Source: Hordeum vulgare subsp. vulgare | Lineage: Eukaryota > Streptophyta > Magnoliopsida > Poales > Poaceae | DNA: 64,000 bases | Assembly (NCBI RefSeq): GCF_904849725.1 | Contig: NC_058518.1 | Coordinates: 510,433,225 to 510,497,224 of the forward strand | Direction of reading: 5' to 3' | Part shown: positions 45,311 through 57,700 of the stretch, piece by piece | Position numbering within the stretch: position 1 is the stretch's first letter | Layout: each line of letters opens with the position of its first letter | The notes under the pieces: generated by a model | The model's input: only the letters and a program-made list of their open reading frames with translations | Told to the model about the DNA's origin: nothing | Databases searched by the model: none | Program-made: the position numbers and the translations under genes

Positions 45311-46140
45311 GCGTGATTACCAAAGAGAAAAAGTTGTCCCAAGAAGAAAGTCATGTCGCAATCGACTCTATCATCGATCTAGAGGTGAGCCATCAAACCG
45401 TTTCAATAACACAGAGGCACCTGTATGGGCCACCAATGATGTAGGCGGTCGACCGCACTAAGGATGGCAGAAGTCATAGGGCGATGGGGCGAAAAGCAAT
45501 GCCTTAGTGACGGAGCATGACGTGTGTATACGTTATCGTCGCCAACAACAATTAAGGCCTTGTGCAACTTTCTCTAGTTCCACAACCTCCGTGGGCCCTA
45601 CAAGGCTGCAACTTGAACCCACCGTCAAGGAAGAGCACAAGCTCGTTGTCTCAAGAAGGTCGCCGACCCTTGATGACGGAGTCAAATCCAACAGATCTCG
45701 GTATGGGGGCCCGAGCTGGTAGCCTTGATATGATGGTAACATGACAAAGAGGGGACAATGTATTTACCCAAGTCACGTCCTCTAGAAGAAGTAAAACCTT
45801 TTGTCATGCTTTTGTTGTATTGATTAGGGATAGGGTACAAAGTATAGACTGATCTTCCTCGAGATCGTATGTGAATGAGTCTATCTGCATCTACTCAATA
45901 TGCCCCTCAGCTTATATAGATGCCAAGGATACCTAGGGTTACACATATCTGGACTACATCTGAAGGTAAACATGTCGATGATTGAATTCGTGCCTAGAAG
46001 TATGCATCAAGTCTTTCCATATTGATCACTTCATGGGGCGTGATGAATGGGCCCATCGATAGGCTGTTTGGGGTCCTCGTCCCAACCCAAGTTTGGGAGC
46101 CGACGTGGTTAGCACCCCTATATCCAACACACCATCACCT
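45311..46140 (-). mobile_element. Gypsy LTR-like remnant
   Basis: Sequence resembling an inverted Gypsy LTR: GTATTGATTAGGGATAGGGTACAAAG (as two halves around 45817), CCTCGAGATCGTATGTGAATGAG near 45858, and a right end TATATCCAACA near 46120. Ends were not fixed and no duplication was found. It may belong to the same element as 44460-45310. Confidence 0.45.
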
Positions 46141-47207
46141 GTCAAGCCAACCGGCTCAAGCCGGCTCGGGGCCTAGACATCGGCCACCCTGCTAGGGCCC
46201 GACGCGAGACAACTCCGGCCCAGCGCCCTGCAGTTGCAAGTCCGGACGAACGGTCGGCCACCTAGCAAACCGTCGTCGAGACACACTCAGGACGGCTCCA
46301 GATCTAGATGGGGCATTCAGAGGGGATCCGAGCACCCCCCGGAAAGCAAGACTGCACCCACAACACGAGAGGGGGATGGCAAGCCGGGGGGTGGCGGCTC
46401 GGCCAGGTCGCCTCCCGAGTCGACACTGAAGGAGCGGCACGGGGGCCGGAAGGGGAGAGTCTCTTTTCAGATACCTTGTGTTATTTTACCTTGGATGTCT
46501 AATATAGTAAGAAATGCATTGAGAATATCGTCTGGTGCTCTTGTTATTTTACAGTTTTGGTAGCAACTAAAATGTGGATAGAGTTAGTATTGCCAAGAAA
46601 GGAAGCATTTACGTCAGTACCATAAATAGCCAGAAACAGCCCATAGATATCCCACCACATGCGTGTATATACATGAGTACTCCTAGGTATGGGAGATAAC
46701 CAAGTGTTGTCGTGTTGCTCCCCGATCCCGGAGAGGATTGGGTGGATAGAGATGAGCAGATAGTTGTGTTGCACGGCACGGCTGCACCCCACATCTGGTA
46801 TTGTCCTATATACTCTATCTAGTAGTAGGAGTATCTTTTATCTGGATCTCCACGAATTCGCAGCTCCGTCTTCTTCCTCCTCCTTTTTCCACTGCAAATC
46901 GAGAAAAGTAAACCAGAGAAGGGCAGCTCACCGGCGTTGACTTGGGGTCTGCCCGCCCGCCTGCCTGTCCGGATCTGTGGTATCCCGGCGGTCAAAGCCG
47001 GCAAGCCCAATCCACGTGCTCCAGCCTCGCCTAGTCGTAATCCAGCAAGAACACGAGCACGCCCTAGGAGTAGTAGCAGCCACGATCTCCCCGAGATCGA
47101 TCTCGCGCCACGCGCCATTAATCCCGCCCCGCCCCAGACCTTCCTTCTACACCTACTCCTACCCTACGGCGCGACGGTCGACTGATCGAGGGTCGAGGCG
47201 ATCATCG
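46141..47207 (+). other. Spacer, promoter and leader of transporter copy 2
   Basis: 46141-46460 is GC-rich and repeat-like without a domain. From about 46470 the sequence is low-copy. A TATA-like CCTATATACTC lies at about 46805, and the leader is C-rich up to the ATG at 47208. The promoter has no obvious similarity to that of copy 1. Confidence 0.4.
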
Positions 47208-49496
47208 ATGGATCCCAACATGGCGGGGCACACCGGGGCCAGCCCGTTCCTGGTCTCGCCGGCGACGGGGCGCGCCATGACCCCCTCCGCCTCCTACGAC
47301 GGCAAGCCGGCGGCGGCGGACGCCGGGGCGGAGTTCGTGCTGGAGTCCAAGGGCACATGGTGGCACGCGGGGTTCCACCTCACCACGGCCATGGTTGGCC
47401 CGACGGTGCTCACGCTGCCGTACGCGCTGCGCGGCATGGGCTGGGCGCTCGGGCTCGCCGCGCTCACCGCCGTCGCCGCCGTCACCTTCTACACCTACTA
47501 CCTCATGTCCCGCGTGCTCGACCACTGCGAGGCCGCCGGCCGCCGCCACATCCGCTTCCGGGAGCTCGCCGCCGACGTGCTCGGTACGTCTGCTTACCGT
47601 ACTACATGCCTGCCTGCTGGATGCTTTAATTGTAGCCATTAATATATGGTCAGTAATTATCGTGGACCAAGTGTAATGATCGGCGTGAATAATGTGCTGT
47701 TTTGGATTGGTAATATGGTAGGGTCCGGGTGGGTGTTCTACGCGGTGGTCACCGTGCAGACCGCCATCAACGCCGGCATCACCATCGGCAGCATCCTCAT
47801 CGCCGGCAACTGCCTCCAGGTATACATACTCCTGCTACATGAATTAATCTCCAGAAATTTCTATTGAACTGTTAGCGGTGCACAATTTCTATTGAACTAT
47901 TAAAGCATTTACAACTCGATGCCTCAAACAATCTCTCATATGTCCGTGGACGCGTTCGGTCAGTGATCGAACAGAAGAAAGAAGAAAAAAACGATCGGAT
48001 CCTTCCTATCATTCCTGTATGCCCGGACGGTCCGCGAACCGTCGTATTAAGGACAAATATAGAAAGGATACGATGGCTCGCAAACGCGCCCGAGCAATCT
48101 GCCACGTAGGACACGACCCATCACAGACCGTTTTTTTTATTTATTCATTTTTTTTCTTCCTCTTCATCAATCACGTACAAGTGACTAGACATATAAGACT
48201 ATGAGAAAGAAAATGAGAAATATGACCGCACGGACGGACAAATAGGGGACATATCCGGACACTGACCGGACACGTCTGCGGATGTTTAGATAGTCATATT
48301 TATATGTCCGGCTGTAGATGCTAGCAAATAAAAATGTTTTTTATTGTAAAATACTATCGGTAGACGATGCACAATAGATCGTGTAACAGAATAAAACAAA
48401 ATGTTTCTTTACCTTAACTGTGCACCTCTGGTACGGTACGTGTTGGTGCAGATTATGTACGAGAGCTTGGCGCCGGATGGCACCCTGAAGCTGTACCACT
48501 TCATCATCATCGTCGCCGTCGTGTTGTCGCTCTTCTCGCAGATGCCGTCGTTCCACTCGCTGCGGTACATCAACCTCGGGTCCCTTGTCCTAGCCTTCGG
48601 CTACACCATCCTCGTCTCCGGCGCGTGCATTCGGGCAGGTAACGTGCAAACGGTGTTTCTGAATCTGAAATGTAAAAAAAGGAGCGACAAAGAAAATGCT
48701 TTGGTCCATATCTCAAAGAGATCTGAATTCTTTGGCAGGTATGTCGAGCAATGCTCCGGTGAAGGATTACTCGCTGAGCCCGTCAAAGTCCGGGAAGATG
48801 TACGACGCCTTCCTCTCCATCTCCATCCTGGCCACCGTGTTCGGCAACGGCATCCTGCCCGAGATCCAGGCCACCCTGGCGCCGCCGGCGGCGGGGAAGA
48901 TGGTGAAGGCGCTCGTGCTCTGCTACACCGTGGTCTTCTTCACCTTCTACCTGGCAGCCATCTCCGGCTACTGGGCCTTCGGCAACACGGTGCAGTCCAA
49001 CGCGCTGCAGAGCCTGATGCCGGACTCGGGGCCGTCGCTGGCACCGACGTGGCTGCTCGGCCTCGCCGTCGTGCTCGTCCTCCTCCAGCTGCTGGCCATC
49101 GCGCTGGTGTACTCGCAGGTGGCGTACGAGATCATGGAGAAGGGGTCGGCGGACGCGGGCCGGGGCCGGTTCTCGTGGCGGAACCTGGCGCCGCGGGTGG
49201 CGCTGCGGACCTTGTACGTCGCGGCGTGCGCGTTCGTGGCGGCGGCGCTGCCCTTCTTCGGCGACATCGTGGGCGTGGTCGGCGCCCTGGGGTTTATCCC
49301 GCTCGACTTCGTGCTCCCCGTCGTCATGTACAACATGGCGTTGGCCCCGCCTAGGAGGTCGGCGGTGTACGTGATCAACGTGGCGATCATGGCCTTGTTC
49401 ACCGGCGTTGGGATCATCGGCGCCATTGCTTCCGTGCGGAAGCTTGTGCTCGACGCCGGACAGTTCAAGCTGTTTAGTGACCATGTCGTCAGCTGA
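47208..49496 (+). CDS. GABA transporter 1-like amino acid permease, copy 2 (472 aa)
   Basis: Four exons: 47208-47583, 47722-47819, 48452-48638 and 48739-49496. Exons 2, 3 and 4 have exactly the lengths of copy 1 (98, 187, 758 nt), and every intron has the same phase, so the pair arose by tandem duplication. The first 40 residues ([18 protein letters not shown]...) are unrelated to copy 1, while the membrane core ([21 protein letters not shown] onward) is closely similar. The role is inferred as GABA/proline-type proton symport at the plasma membrane, as for AAAP-family GAT1. Intron 2 is 632 bp against 140 bp in copy 1 because of an insertion. Upstream in-frame codons exist, but the ATG at 47208 gives the family-like length. 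Confidence 0.92.
47904..48322. mobile_element. Probable small DNA transposon in intron 2 of transporter copy 2
   Basis: Imperfect inverted ends AGCATTTACAACTCGA and the complement of AGCATCTACAGCCGGA enclose GGAC/GTCC-rich sequence. Its size (about 420 bp) accounts for most of the extra length of this intron relative to copy 1. No clear target duplication was found. Confidence 0.5.
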
Positions 49497-49600
49497 ATTG
49501 GTTTCTTGCCCCGTATGTAGATCATTTTTATCATTTTTTAGGGGAATATCTTTTTACAGCTCGGGTAAAGTAGGCCGGGCGTACGTGGCCCATCAACCAC

Positions 49601-50534
49601 AGGAAAAAGTTCAAAACAAACCTTAAAGTTATAGACGAAAGCTAAATCAAACCTTGAAATTTGAATCCATGAAATCGGCACACCGAACGCATTGATCCTG
49701 ATCTATTTTAAACGTTGACAGAACTTAGCCGGGATTTGCTGAATTGGACCGGGCCCATTAGCGCAGTTGCGCACGCGCGCATCCTCTGCTCTGGTTTTTT
49801 TGTTTTTTCATTTTCTTTTTGCTTTTCTACATGTGTATATTTTTTGTCAGTATCCAATGTATTTTTTAACACATATATGTATATCTTTTGATAAACTTCC
49901 AATATTTTTCAACACATTATGTACATTTTAAAAGTACATCTTACAAAAAAAATACATGGTAATATTTTTCTAAATAAATATTTTATATTTTATAAATAAA
50001 AATAAACATTTTATAAAATTGATATATATATTTTTGAGGTATAAATAACAATAAACGTTGAATGTTTGGCGCTAGGATTATGCTCCTACAAATTTATAAA
50101 ATGCATGTTGGACCAATACGAATAGAATTAAAAATATGAATAGAATTAAAAAATACGAATAGAACTAAAAATACGAATAGAATTAAAAAAAGCCAAACAT
50201 TTTTTTGAAACAAAAAAGACATAGAATTTGTGACAAAAATAGTAAACATAAATATTTTTAACTTCTGAACAATTTTAAAAATGCGCGAACTTTTTTGAAA
50301 CTTTGTAAAAAAAATTGTTAGTGAGCCGGTCCAATTTCTGTCTATAAGAGTAGCAGCCTAGCAGGTTATCCCGGTCGGGATTGTGGTATTGACAGAATCC
50401 CGGTGTGCTAAACGGAACTAGGGTTTAAAATAGACCGGGATTACAAGTTTGGAGTGCCAATTTTAGGGATTCAAAGTTTAGGGTTTGATTTAGCTTTCGT
50501 CTATAACTTTAAGGTTTGTTTTGGACTTTTTCCT
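49601..50534. mobile_element. Long-inverted-repeat element (Mutator-like MITE)
   Basis: Left end AGGAAAAAGTTCAAAACAAA and right end, inverted, AGGAAAAAGTCCAAAACAAA. The inverted repeats extend at least 130 bp (AGTTATAGACGAAAGCTAAA in both). The AT-rich core contains a small direct repeat (AATACGAATAGAATTAAAAA, near 50115-50185). Flanks share CAACC only, so the target duplication is uncertain. Confidence 0.75.
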
Positions 50535-51006
50535 CAACCGTACAACATCTGTCGCCGAATATCTCGCATTCCATGTTACAATACACTCCATCCGTCTTAA
50601 AATAAATGACTCAAAAATGACTTAACTTTGCACTAAATATTTTTTAGTGCAGTACAGACGCAGACGCTCATATACACGTGCATACACTAACCCTTATGAA
50701 TGCACACACGTATACCCTATCTCTATGACCACCATCGAAAGACTGAGCCGACACATCATCTTGAGATTTACGAAGTCATTATAGATGCCTCGTCGGCGGC
50801 GGGACGTCTCCTCCCACCGAAAAAGTATCGTCGAAAATCCTGAAAAATATCCAAAAATAATGCAAGCACCAGGACTTGAACCCTGATGATTTGCATATGC
50901 CGAATATTTATGTGAGCAGCACAAAAAAGAGTTTTGATGTATTTGTTTCTTTGTAATGGAAAACATTTCCATTTAGCCGAACTGTTGCGTCCGACGCGTG
51001 CCACAT
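50535..51006. repeat. Stowaway half-element and dispersed Triticeae repeat
   Basis: 50585-50650 is one end of a Stowaway-like MITE (CTCCATCCGTCTTAAAATAA) without its partner end. 50655-50900 (CAGACGCTCATATACACG ... GAAAGACTGAGCCGACACATC ... GCACCAGGACTTGAACCCTG) is a dispersed repeat I recognise from Triticeae intergenic DNA but cannot name. Confidence 0.5.
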
Positions 51007-51014
51007 GTTTGGAT

Positions 51015-51192
51015 CAGTGGCGGAGCCAGCTCAGCCGGAGAGCCAGAGCAAAGGACACAACACTCCTGGATGTTGGTTGTTTGCCCCTAGAAAATGATGA
51101 CCTGCTCTCTATTTACCACTACTTTTCATACGGGGATCCATGGGAGAGCCGGGGCAGTTGCCCCGGGCAGCCGGGAGGTGGCTCCGCCACTG
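51015..51192 (+). mobile_element. hAT-type MITE with 8-bp target duplication
   Basis: 178 bp with inverted ends CAGTGGCGGAGCCAGC and GTGGCTCCGCCACTG, flanked on both sides by GTTTGGAT (51007-51014 and 51193-51200). The 8-bp duplication and CAGTGGCGGAGCC ends are characteristic of plant hAT MITEs. Confidence 0.95.
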
Positions 51193-51200
51193 GTTTGGAT

Positions 51201-52348
51201 CTAAGCAAAACATTGGTGTCCTGGTGCGCCTTCTTCCAGATCTCCTTTTTTTTCTTCTCACTCCTCGATGAACTACCATCCGCCCGGTGAGCTCGCGCGA
51301 CCACGGTCCCTCGCCCCTCATCCCGTCATCGACCAACTCCCTCTCAACGCTGACACTGGTGATCACAAGAGATGGGAGCCCATGGCCAACATGGAGGCAA
51401 CGAGCCTAGGAGCTGCGGCCGGTGTCAGCGGAAGCTGCAACCAATGTAAGGCAGAGTTGCGACCATGGACGGCGAGCGTGGTGACCGCAAGGATGTGGCA
51501 ACGTTGCTCCAAGGAAACAATCGGGCATCACCAATTTGTTACATGCTTCAACTAGCATCATAATTTGCTACAATAGTTGTACGTTTTTGCTACTACAGTT
51601 TATTTTTTTCCTACATCCATCACGGTGGAGCTGCGATTCCACGATGGTGACGACTTTTTTATTGCAACCAACATTGGATTTTACTGTCACCGGCAAACAA
51701 TTTTGCTGCATCCATCATGGCGGAGCTGTGACCCTGCAACGACGGCGACTCTTTTGTTGCAATAATCGTCTGATTTTGCTACTACCGGCGTGTGATTTTG
51801 CTCTAGGAATTTTGCTACTATTGTGAAAATTTGTTCATGATTTTTATAAAAATGTTTATGTTTCAAAAAGTGTCCAGGAATTTAAAAAAATATCTTTTTT
51901 AAATTTTGTTCAAAATTTAAAATCAGGAAAACATTTTATGAAACTCCCAAAGAAATTTGCAAACAAGAACATTTTCTGAAAATCCCTAATGTTTTTCGAA
52001 GTTATGAATACTTTCTGAAAGGTGAACATGATTTTTAAAGATGCAAACATTTTTTTTTTAATTTGTGAATGAAACATAATAATAGGAACATTTTTTAAGC
52101 TTCTAAACATTTTTTGAAATTTTAAAGAACAAGAAAGAGAAGGAAAAGGAATAAAAATTAGTAAATAATGAAATAAATAACATAGTCCCTATTGGGCTGG
52201 CCCAAGTCGCTGCCTCAGTGTGCGTGTGTACTCGTGTGCCTATCGGGACGGTCCATGTCGCTGTTTGTGTCTGCGTCGAGCGGCTACTCGGTGAAAAATG
52301 CGGCGCATAGGAGCTCCCTACTGCAAAGACAATTGCGGTTGATGTGCT
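51201..52348. other. AT-rich spacer with a degenerate 95-bp repeat
   Basis: Two units beginning CATCCATCACGGTGGAGCTG (51614) and CATCCATCATGGCGGAGCTG (51709) are about 95 bp apart. 51830-52130 is A/T-homopolymer-rich. No gene recognised. Confidence 0.5.
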
Positions 52349-52791
52349 GAGCATCTCCTGTCATTGTGCCTTCGAGGAGGCGTTTTTTGACCATCGTGGT
52401 TTTATGCGGGCGGAACTTTTGCTTTGGGCGCCGAATTTTTTCCAGTGGTACCCCCATCCAAGAAGCCACTCACCGAAGCTCTCGACTTCAGCCCGTTTGC
52501 ACCCTTACACGATGGGTTCCGTAGTGGGTGTGCATGCACGTTGTGAGCATGTGAGGAAAAAGGAGAGAGAGTGAGGTGAGAGTTTGACTTGTGGGGTTTT
52601 CACATACGAAAAATAGCGCCGACGCCCCAGCTGCCCCACAGGATCGTGGGTTTGGGTTGGGTTCGCCGGTCGAAATTTTGACCAAATCCGACGCTAATCG
52701 TGCTCGTGGGGGTGTGAATGGGACTTTTTTTGTCCGTCGGTGTCGAAAAAGTGCTCCTCGGGGCTTCTTGGCAACACGGGTGGAGATGCTC
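52349..52791. mobile_element. Probable non-autonomous DNA transposon, GAGCATCTCC ends
   Basis: 443 bp bounded by GAGCATCTCC and GGAGATGCTC. Similarity of the inverted ends continues for about 45 bp with gaps (GCCTTCGAGGAGGCGTTTTT against the complement of GTGCTCCTCGGGGC). No target duplication was identified. Confidence 0.5.
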
Positions 52792-52882
52792 TAAGAAAGA
52801 AAAAACATTTCGTTCGGTTCGTTCTTAGAAAAAAACTTACATTTTGTTTTTTAGACAAGAGGAAAATATCATTTCCCGTGTT

Positions 52883-53378
52883 GATGGACCAATTTCCCCC
52901 TCAACTCTAACACCGGATTAATCAGTCCCTTAAATCTTTAAAACGGGATAAAATCCCCCTAAGGTGGTTTTGGACTTGATTTTGAGTGGTTTTGATCTAG
53001 ACAGTGCAGAGATGACCACTTCACTACCTCTAGCTGAAGCGCCTAGCTTGCCTCCGTGGCCGGCACGCTCGTCGCTCGTCGTCTTCTTGGTCTCCACCAG
53101 GTTGCCGCGAAAGTACTCCCGCTCGACACTCACACCGACGTCGATGCTTCGCGAGAAGCTGTCCGTCGCCGTGCTACTCCCAGGTCCGATCGCCCGTGTG
53201 GGAACCACTCTGTGTGCGCACCGCCTGGACTGGTTTCCTACTTGGCCGCCGTAGGAGATGAGCTGCATCAGCACCACCATCTGGGTCAAAACCACTCAAA
53301 ATCAAGTCCAAAACCACCCTAGGAGGGAATTGATCCGGTTTTGAAGATTTGTAAGGTTGAGGGGGAAATTGGTCCATC
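52883..53378. mobile_element. Inverted-repeat element (MITE-like, about 0.5 kb)
   Basis: Left GATGGACCAATTTCCCCCTC and right GAGGGGGAAATTGGTCCATC are perfect inverses. A second inverted pair inside (GGTGGTTTTGGACTTGATTT and its complement near 53300) extends the repeat to over 100 bp. The core is GC-rich and contains no family domain. Long inverted repeats suggest a Mutator-type origin. Confidence 0.7.
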
Positions 53379-54730
53379 GGACGATACTTTCCTCTTTAGA
53401 CAAACAATTAAAGGACCGATTGTTTCTATCCGTACGTCGTCGATCATTTTACAGAAACTCCCCTATGTTTTTTCCAAATCAATCTGCAGTCCTGACATTA
53501 GTGACATGAACGAACCATTTTTTTATATTTTTGCAAAAGCCCTTTCTATTTTCGTTAAATCAACCCGCAGTCCGTCTTTAAATGAGAGCGAAACATTTTG
53601 TTTCTTCGCATTTTACACAAAAAACACTGACTTTTATGATAAATAACCCGCAATCCATCTTTTAGTCAAAACAAATCATTTTTTATACTTTAACATAAAC
53701 ACGCCTGGCATATGCGTTAATAACCTCGTAGTCTATTCAGAATAAATTTGCATTTTCCAATAACAATATCTTTTAAACCATGAATTCAATTTAAACATGT
53801 TATATATATGAAATTTTATTAAAAAATGTGTAGAGTTTGAATATGTTTTTATTTTGCATGTTAAATATTTTTTAAATACTATATAAGATACAATGTTAAT
53901 CAATATTTGTCTTTATTTCGTATGGACGATCTGTATTATAATATGTAAACTTAAACGTCAATATTTGGAAAACGTTATAATCTTTGGGTATGATGTACTT
54001 GCACTGAGTTCTCTCTTTGCATATATTTCATGACCTAAGACCTTACGTACGTGTCTTTTCTCGGTAGAATCCACACATGTTCTTAACAATGAACTACACT
54101 TTTTTTATAGTGAATACAAAAATAATTTTTATAGGATATACATGCACTTATAAAATTGATAAACATCAAAAGTACACGAAGGTTTATTTTAATGAATATT
54201 AATAGTTTTTTTTAGGTTTCATCTATTGCATATGATGGCTATGCATATATGCTTTTTAAAATATACTTAATTTGTAAACGTGTCCTCCTCAGTGCCGAAC
54301 GACACCACGGCGATGATGCCTGAGTGTGATCTTAGGTGTGCGACATCAATTTGACGAGTCAAAATAGAAATTCGGTTAAAAAAATCTTAACTATCCGTTG
54401 CAACACAAGGTTATATGTGCTATTTAGACAAACACATTCAATTAGGTTGCTACCACCCCGCATGGCCCGTCCCATCCCAGCTCAATAGAAGCCCTCCCGT
54501 ATGGCCCAGCCCATCCCAGCCCAATAGAAGCCCTGAAGGCAGACCAAAACCCTCGTCCTCGACCACTCTCCCCACCCTATTCCACCGCCCCCCTTCCTCC
54601 CGCCACCACACCAACCTCGCCGCCGGCCTCACCCCCGTCCTCCCGCCACCGGAGCGCGCCACCCACCAGCGTCTACAGAACCAGAACCAGAACCCCTCGC
54701 CTTCCGCGCGCCCTCGTCTTCTCGGCCGCG
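53379..54730. other. AT-rich spacer and PWP1 promoter
   Basis: 53400-54400 is AT-rich with no gene. From about 54440 two near-identical phrases (GGCCCGTCCCATCCCAGC and GGCCCAGCCCATCCCAGC) precede AAACCCTCG and the C-rich leader. GGCCCA-type motifs near the start are common in promoters of plant ribosome-biogenesis genes. Confidence 0.45.
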
Positions 54731-57700
54731 ATGATCTCCGCCATGTCCTGGGTGCCGAGGGGCGCCGCCAAGAGCGTCCCCATCGAGGCGGAGCCGCCCA
54801 CCAAGGAGGAGATCGAGGAGGCCATGAAGAAAATCGCCCTCGGCAGAGAGTAAGCCCCCCCTCTCTTCCTCCCCCTTCCTCGCCGCGCCGCTGCGTTCTA
54901 GTAGAATGAAAGTGCGGTGCTTTCTTGCAGGGCCGGGAGCGACGCCGACGACGCCGACGGGGACGAGGACGACGACGCCGTTATGGAGGTCGACGGCGCC
55001 GAGGACGAGGAGGTCGACGAGGTCGCCCAGGCCAAGGCCGCCGCCAAGGCGCTCGGGACCAAGAGCAGCTCCGGCTCCGGCGCCGTCGGCGAGGTTACTG
55101 ACGGGCTGGCCGAGCTCAACATGGACGCCTACGACGAGGAGGAGGATGGTAGGCGCTCGCGCTCCCCCCTGACTGACCCCTCCCCTGCAGGTCTTGTGTG
55201 ACTGACTAATACTCTTGTGCTTTGGTCAGGGCTCGAGCTTTTCAGCACCGGGTTGGGGGACTTGTACTACAAAAGCAACGAGGAGGACCCCTATATCATC
55301 AAGAACGACGACGATGTGAGTATGCTTTCTCTTGCCTTGATAGAAATATGCTACTAGTATTCGCTATGGCGATTGAGGTGAATGACCCCCGTTCGCTGCC
55401 TTATTAGGATGATGGCGAGGACGACGATGAGGAGATTGAGGACATGACTATCAAACCTACCGATATAGTGATTGTTTGTGCTCATAACGAGGATGAATTC
55501 AATTCTCTCCAGGCAAGTGTTGAGTACCATTTCCTTATTGCATCTTGTAAAAATGATGCCGTGGTTCAGGCTTAATGCTGGTTCTATTGAGTAAATTTGT
55601 CCTCAGATTGATGAATGCAGTCATACAGAATATACTTAGTTCATATTAGTCCATATCCTACTCTGTGCCTCTCGTTGCTGGATGTTACCGACTCATATAG
55701 CCTCAGTTTTTTTGTTGGACTGCATGAAGGTGTGACCAGTGTCTGTTATGTATGGCAGGTTAGTATAGTGGAAGAACTGGAGGATGGGGATCCTAATATG
55801 TTTGTGCACCATGAGGTCCCTCTCTCAGATTTTCCACTCTGCACGGCTTGGATGGATTTTAACCGTCAGGATGGCGAACAGAAAGGTAAAATTGTGGTGT
55901 CACTTGAGTTTTGACAAATAAAGAGTGCCAAATTGTTTCTGCAGAAGAAAGCTACTCCCTCCGTTCCTAAATATTTATCTGTTTAGAGATTTCAGTACGG
56001 ACTACATACGATGTATATAGACATAATTTAGAGTGTAAGTTCACTCATTTTGCTCCGTATGTAGTCTGTAGTTGAATCCTTATTTAGGAACGGAGGGAGT
56101 GTATGCTAAGGCTTTACTCTATTCCTCGTCTTGTGTTGCAGGAAATTTCATAGCTGTTGGCACCATGGATCCTACAATTGAAGTATGGAACTTGGATGTT
56201 GTAAGTTTTCAGAAACACACAAGACTATCATTTGTTATTGTCATGAATTGCTTTGCTTCAAAGAATTTATTCTGTTTTGTGAACTTCGATGTTATTTAAC
56301 AGGTCGACGAGGTCGAACCACATTTTGTGCTAGGAGGAGTATCAAAAAAGAAGAAAAAGGCTAAGGGGAAAAAAGTATGCTACTAATATTTCATTGTTGA
56401 GTTACATTGAAGTTTTTCTTCTCGTGACTCCTTTTCTTGCTCTATTGCAAAGTCTCACTCGACACCCCCCTCCCCCCCCAACCATGTAGCTTACTAGCTT
56501 TGTATCCCCCTAAATGTGCTGAAATGGCTGATTTAGATCGAGGCTAACTCCACCTAAACAGAAGGCACATGAAGCGAGGTTGAATTGATCTATTTGATTG
56601 TTCATTGCTAAGTATGTTACACAGGTCCTAGTAGGTTCTGTAAGTTAAGGTGCAGACTGGGTTACTTTATAGCTGTCAAATTGACTATGTTGGTGCAAAA
56701 TGTTGCTGATTGGATGAGGGTACAATGTGTCTAGAACAAATGTCGGTACTATGTTTTCATGATATTATGATTCACATATGCCTGTGCACACACAGGTGAG
56801 AATTCATTCCTTTCTTAAAACCTTAGCTACATTATTCACACCGCATGCCATGTGCAGGGAAAAACATACAAGAAGGGCAGCCATAGAAGTTCTGTGCTTG
56901 GTCTTGCATGGAACACGGTGGTGAGGTGCGTTTTGGTTTCAGCTTAAGCGATTGCATCTCCCGCTCTCTCTTCACTTATTGCCCCCTGCTAATGATTCCT
57001 TTACTTCAGGAATGCTCTAGCGAGTGCAAGTGCAGACAAAACTGTGAAAGTTTGGGACATGAGTGCTGGTAAATGTTTAGTCACATTGCAACATCATGAT
57101 GACAAGGTAATGGTGGATGCTACATTCTTCTTATTGATTTGTATATATATTGGCCCGAAAGATTATGATGGCATATCAAGTTAATTTTCCTTCTGCCCAA
57201 CGCGTAGGTTCAATCAGTTGCCTGGAGGTCACCTGAAGTTCTTCTTAGTGGATCTTTTGATAGAACAATTGCCATGGTAATGGATGTCCTTGGCCATCCT
57301 GTGAATTATTCTCCTGCAATTTCTGCTGCTGCTTATTACGTATTCTGGTTATTTGTCACATGACCAGATTGTATTAGCATGCTGAACTCTAGCATGTCAG
57401 CAAATAATAATCTTCTTCGCTTGTGTAATTGAGCTGTGGATACTAGCCAGTTTTGGATCAGCAGCCACTAATTAAAGGCGATCATACTAGTTATATAACA
57501 TGTTGCTTCTGGGAGTTCTGGGAGTTCACCTTCATAGGTGAAGACGATAATTCGATTTGCCATTCTTGTGTAGCAGCCTGTTGCGTTACCATAGATATTT
57601 TGAGATGGACTTCAGTGTTTATTTGACATTACTTTTGAGAAGGTTGTTGCTTATTTTTATATGTTTTGTACTTACATCCACTAAACTTATTTTGGTAACA

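Noticed and set aside
48783..49534. Antisense ORFs of 188-233 codons over exon 4 of transporter copy 2
   Set aside because: Low-complexity His/Arg/Gly shadow of a GC-rich membrane protein exon.
54906..55172. Alternate-frame Arg/Pro-rich ORF over PWP1 exon 2
   Set aside because: The acidic frame continues correctly through both splice junctions; the other is a shadow.
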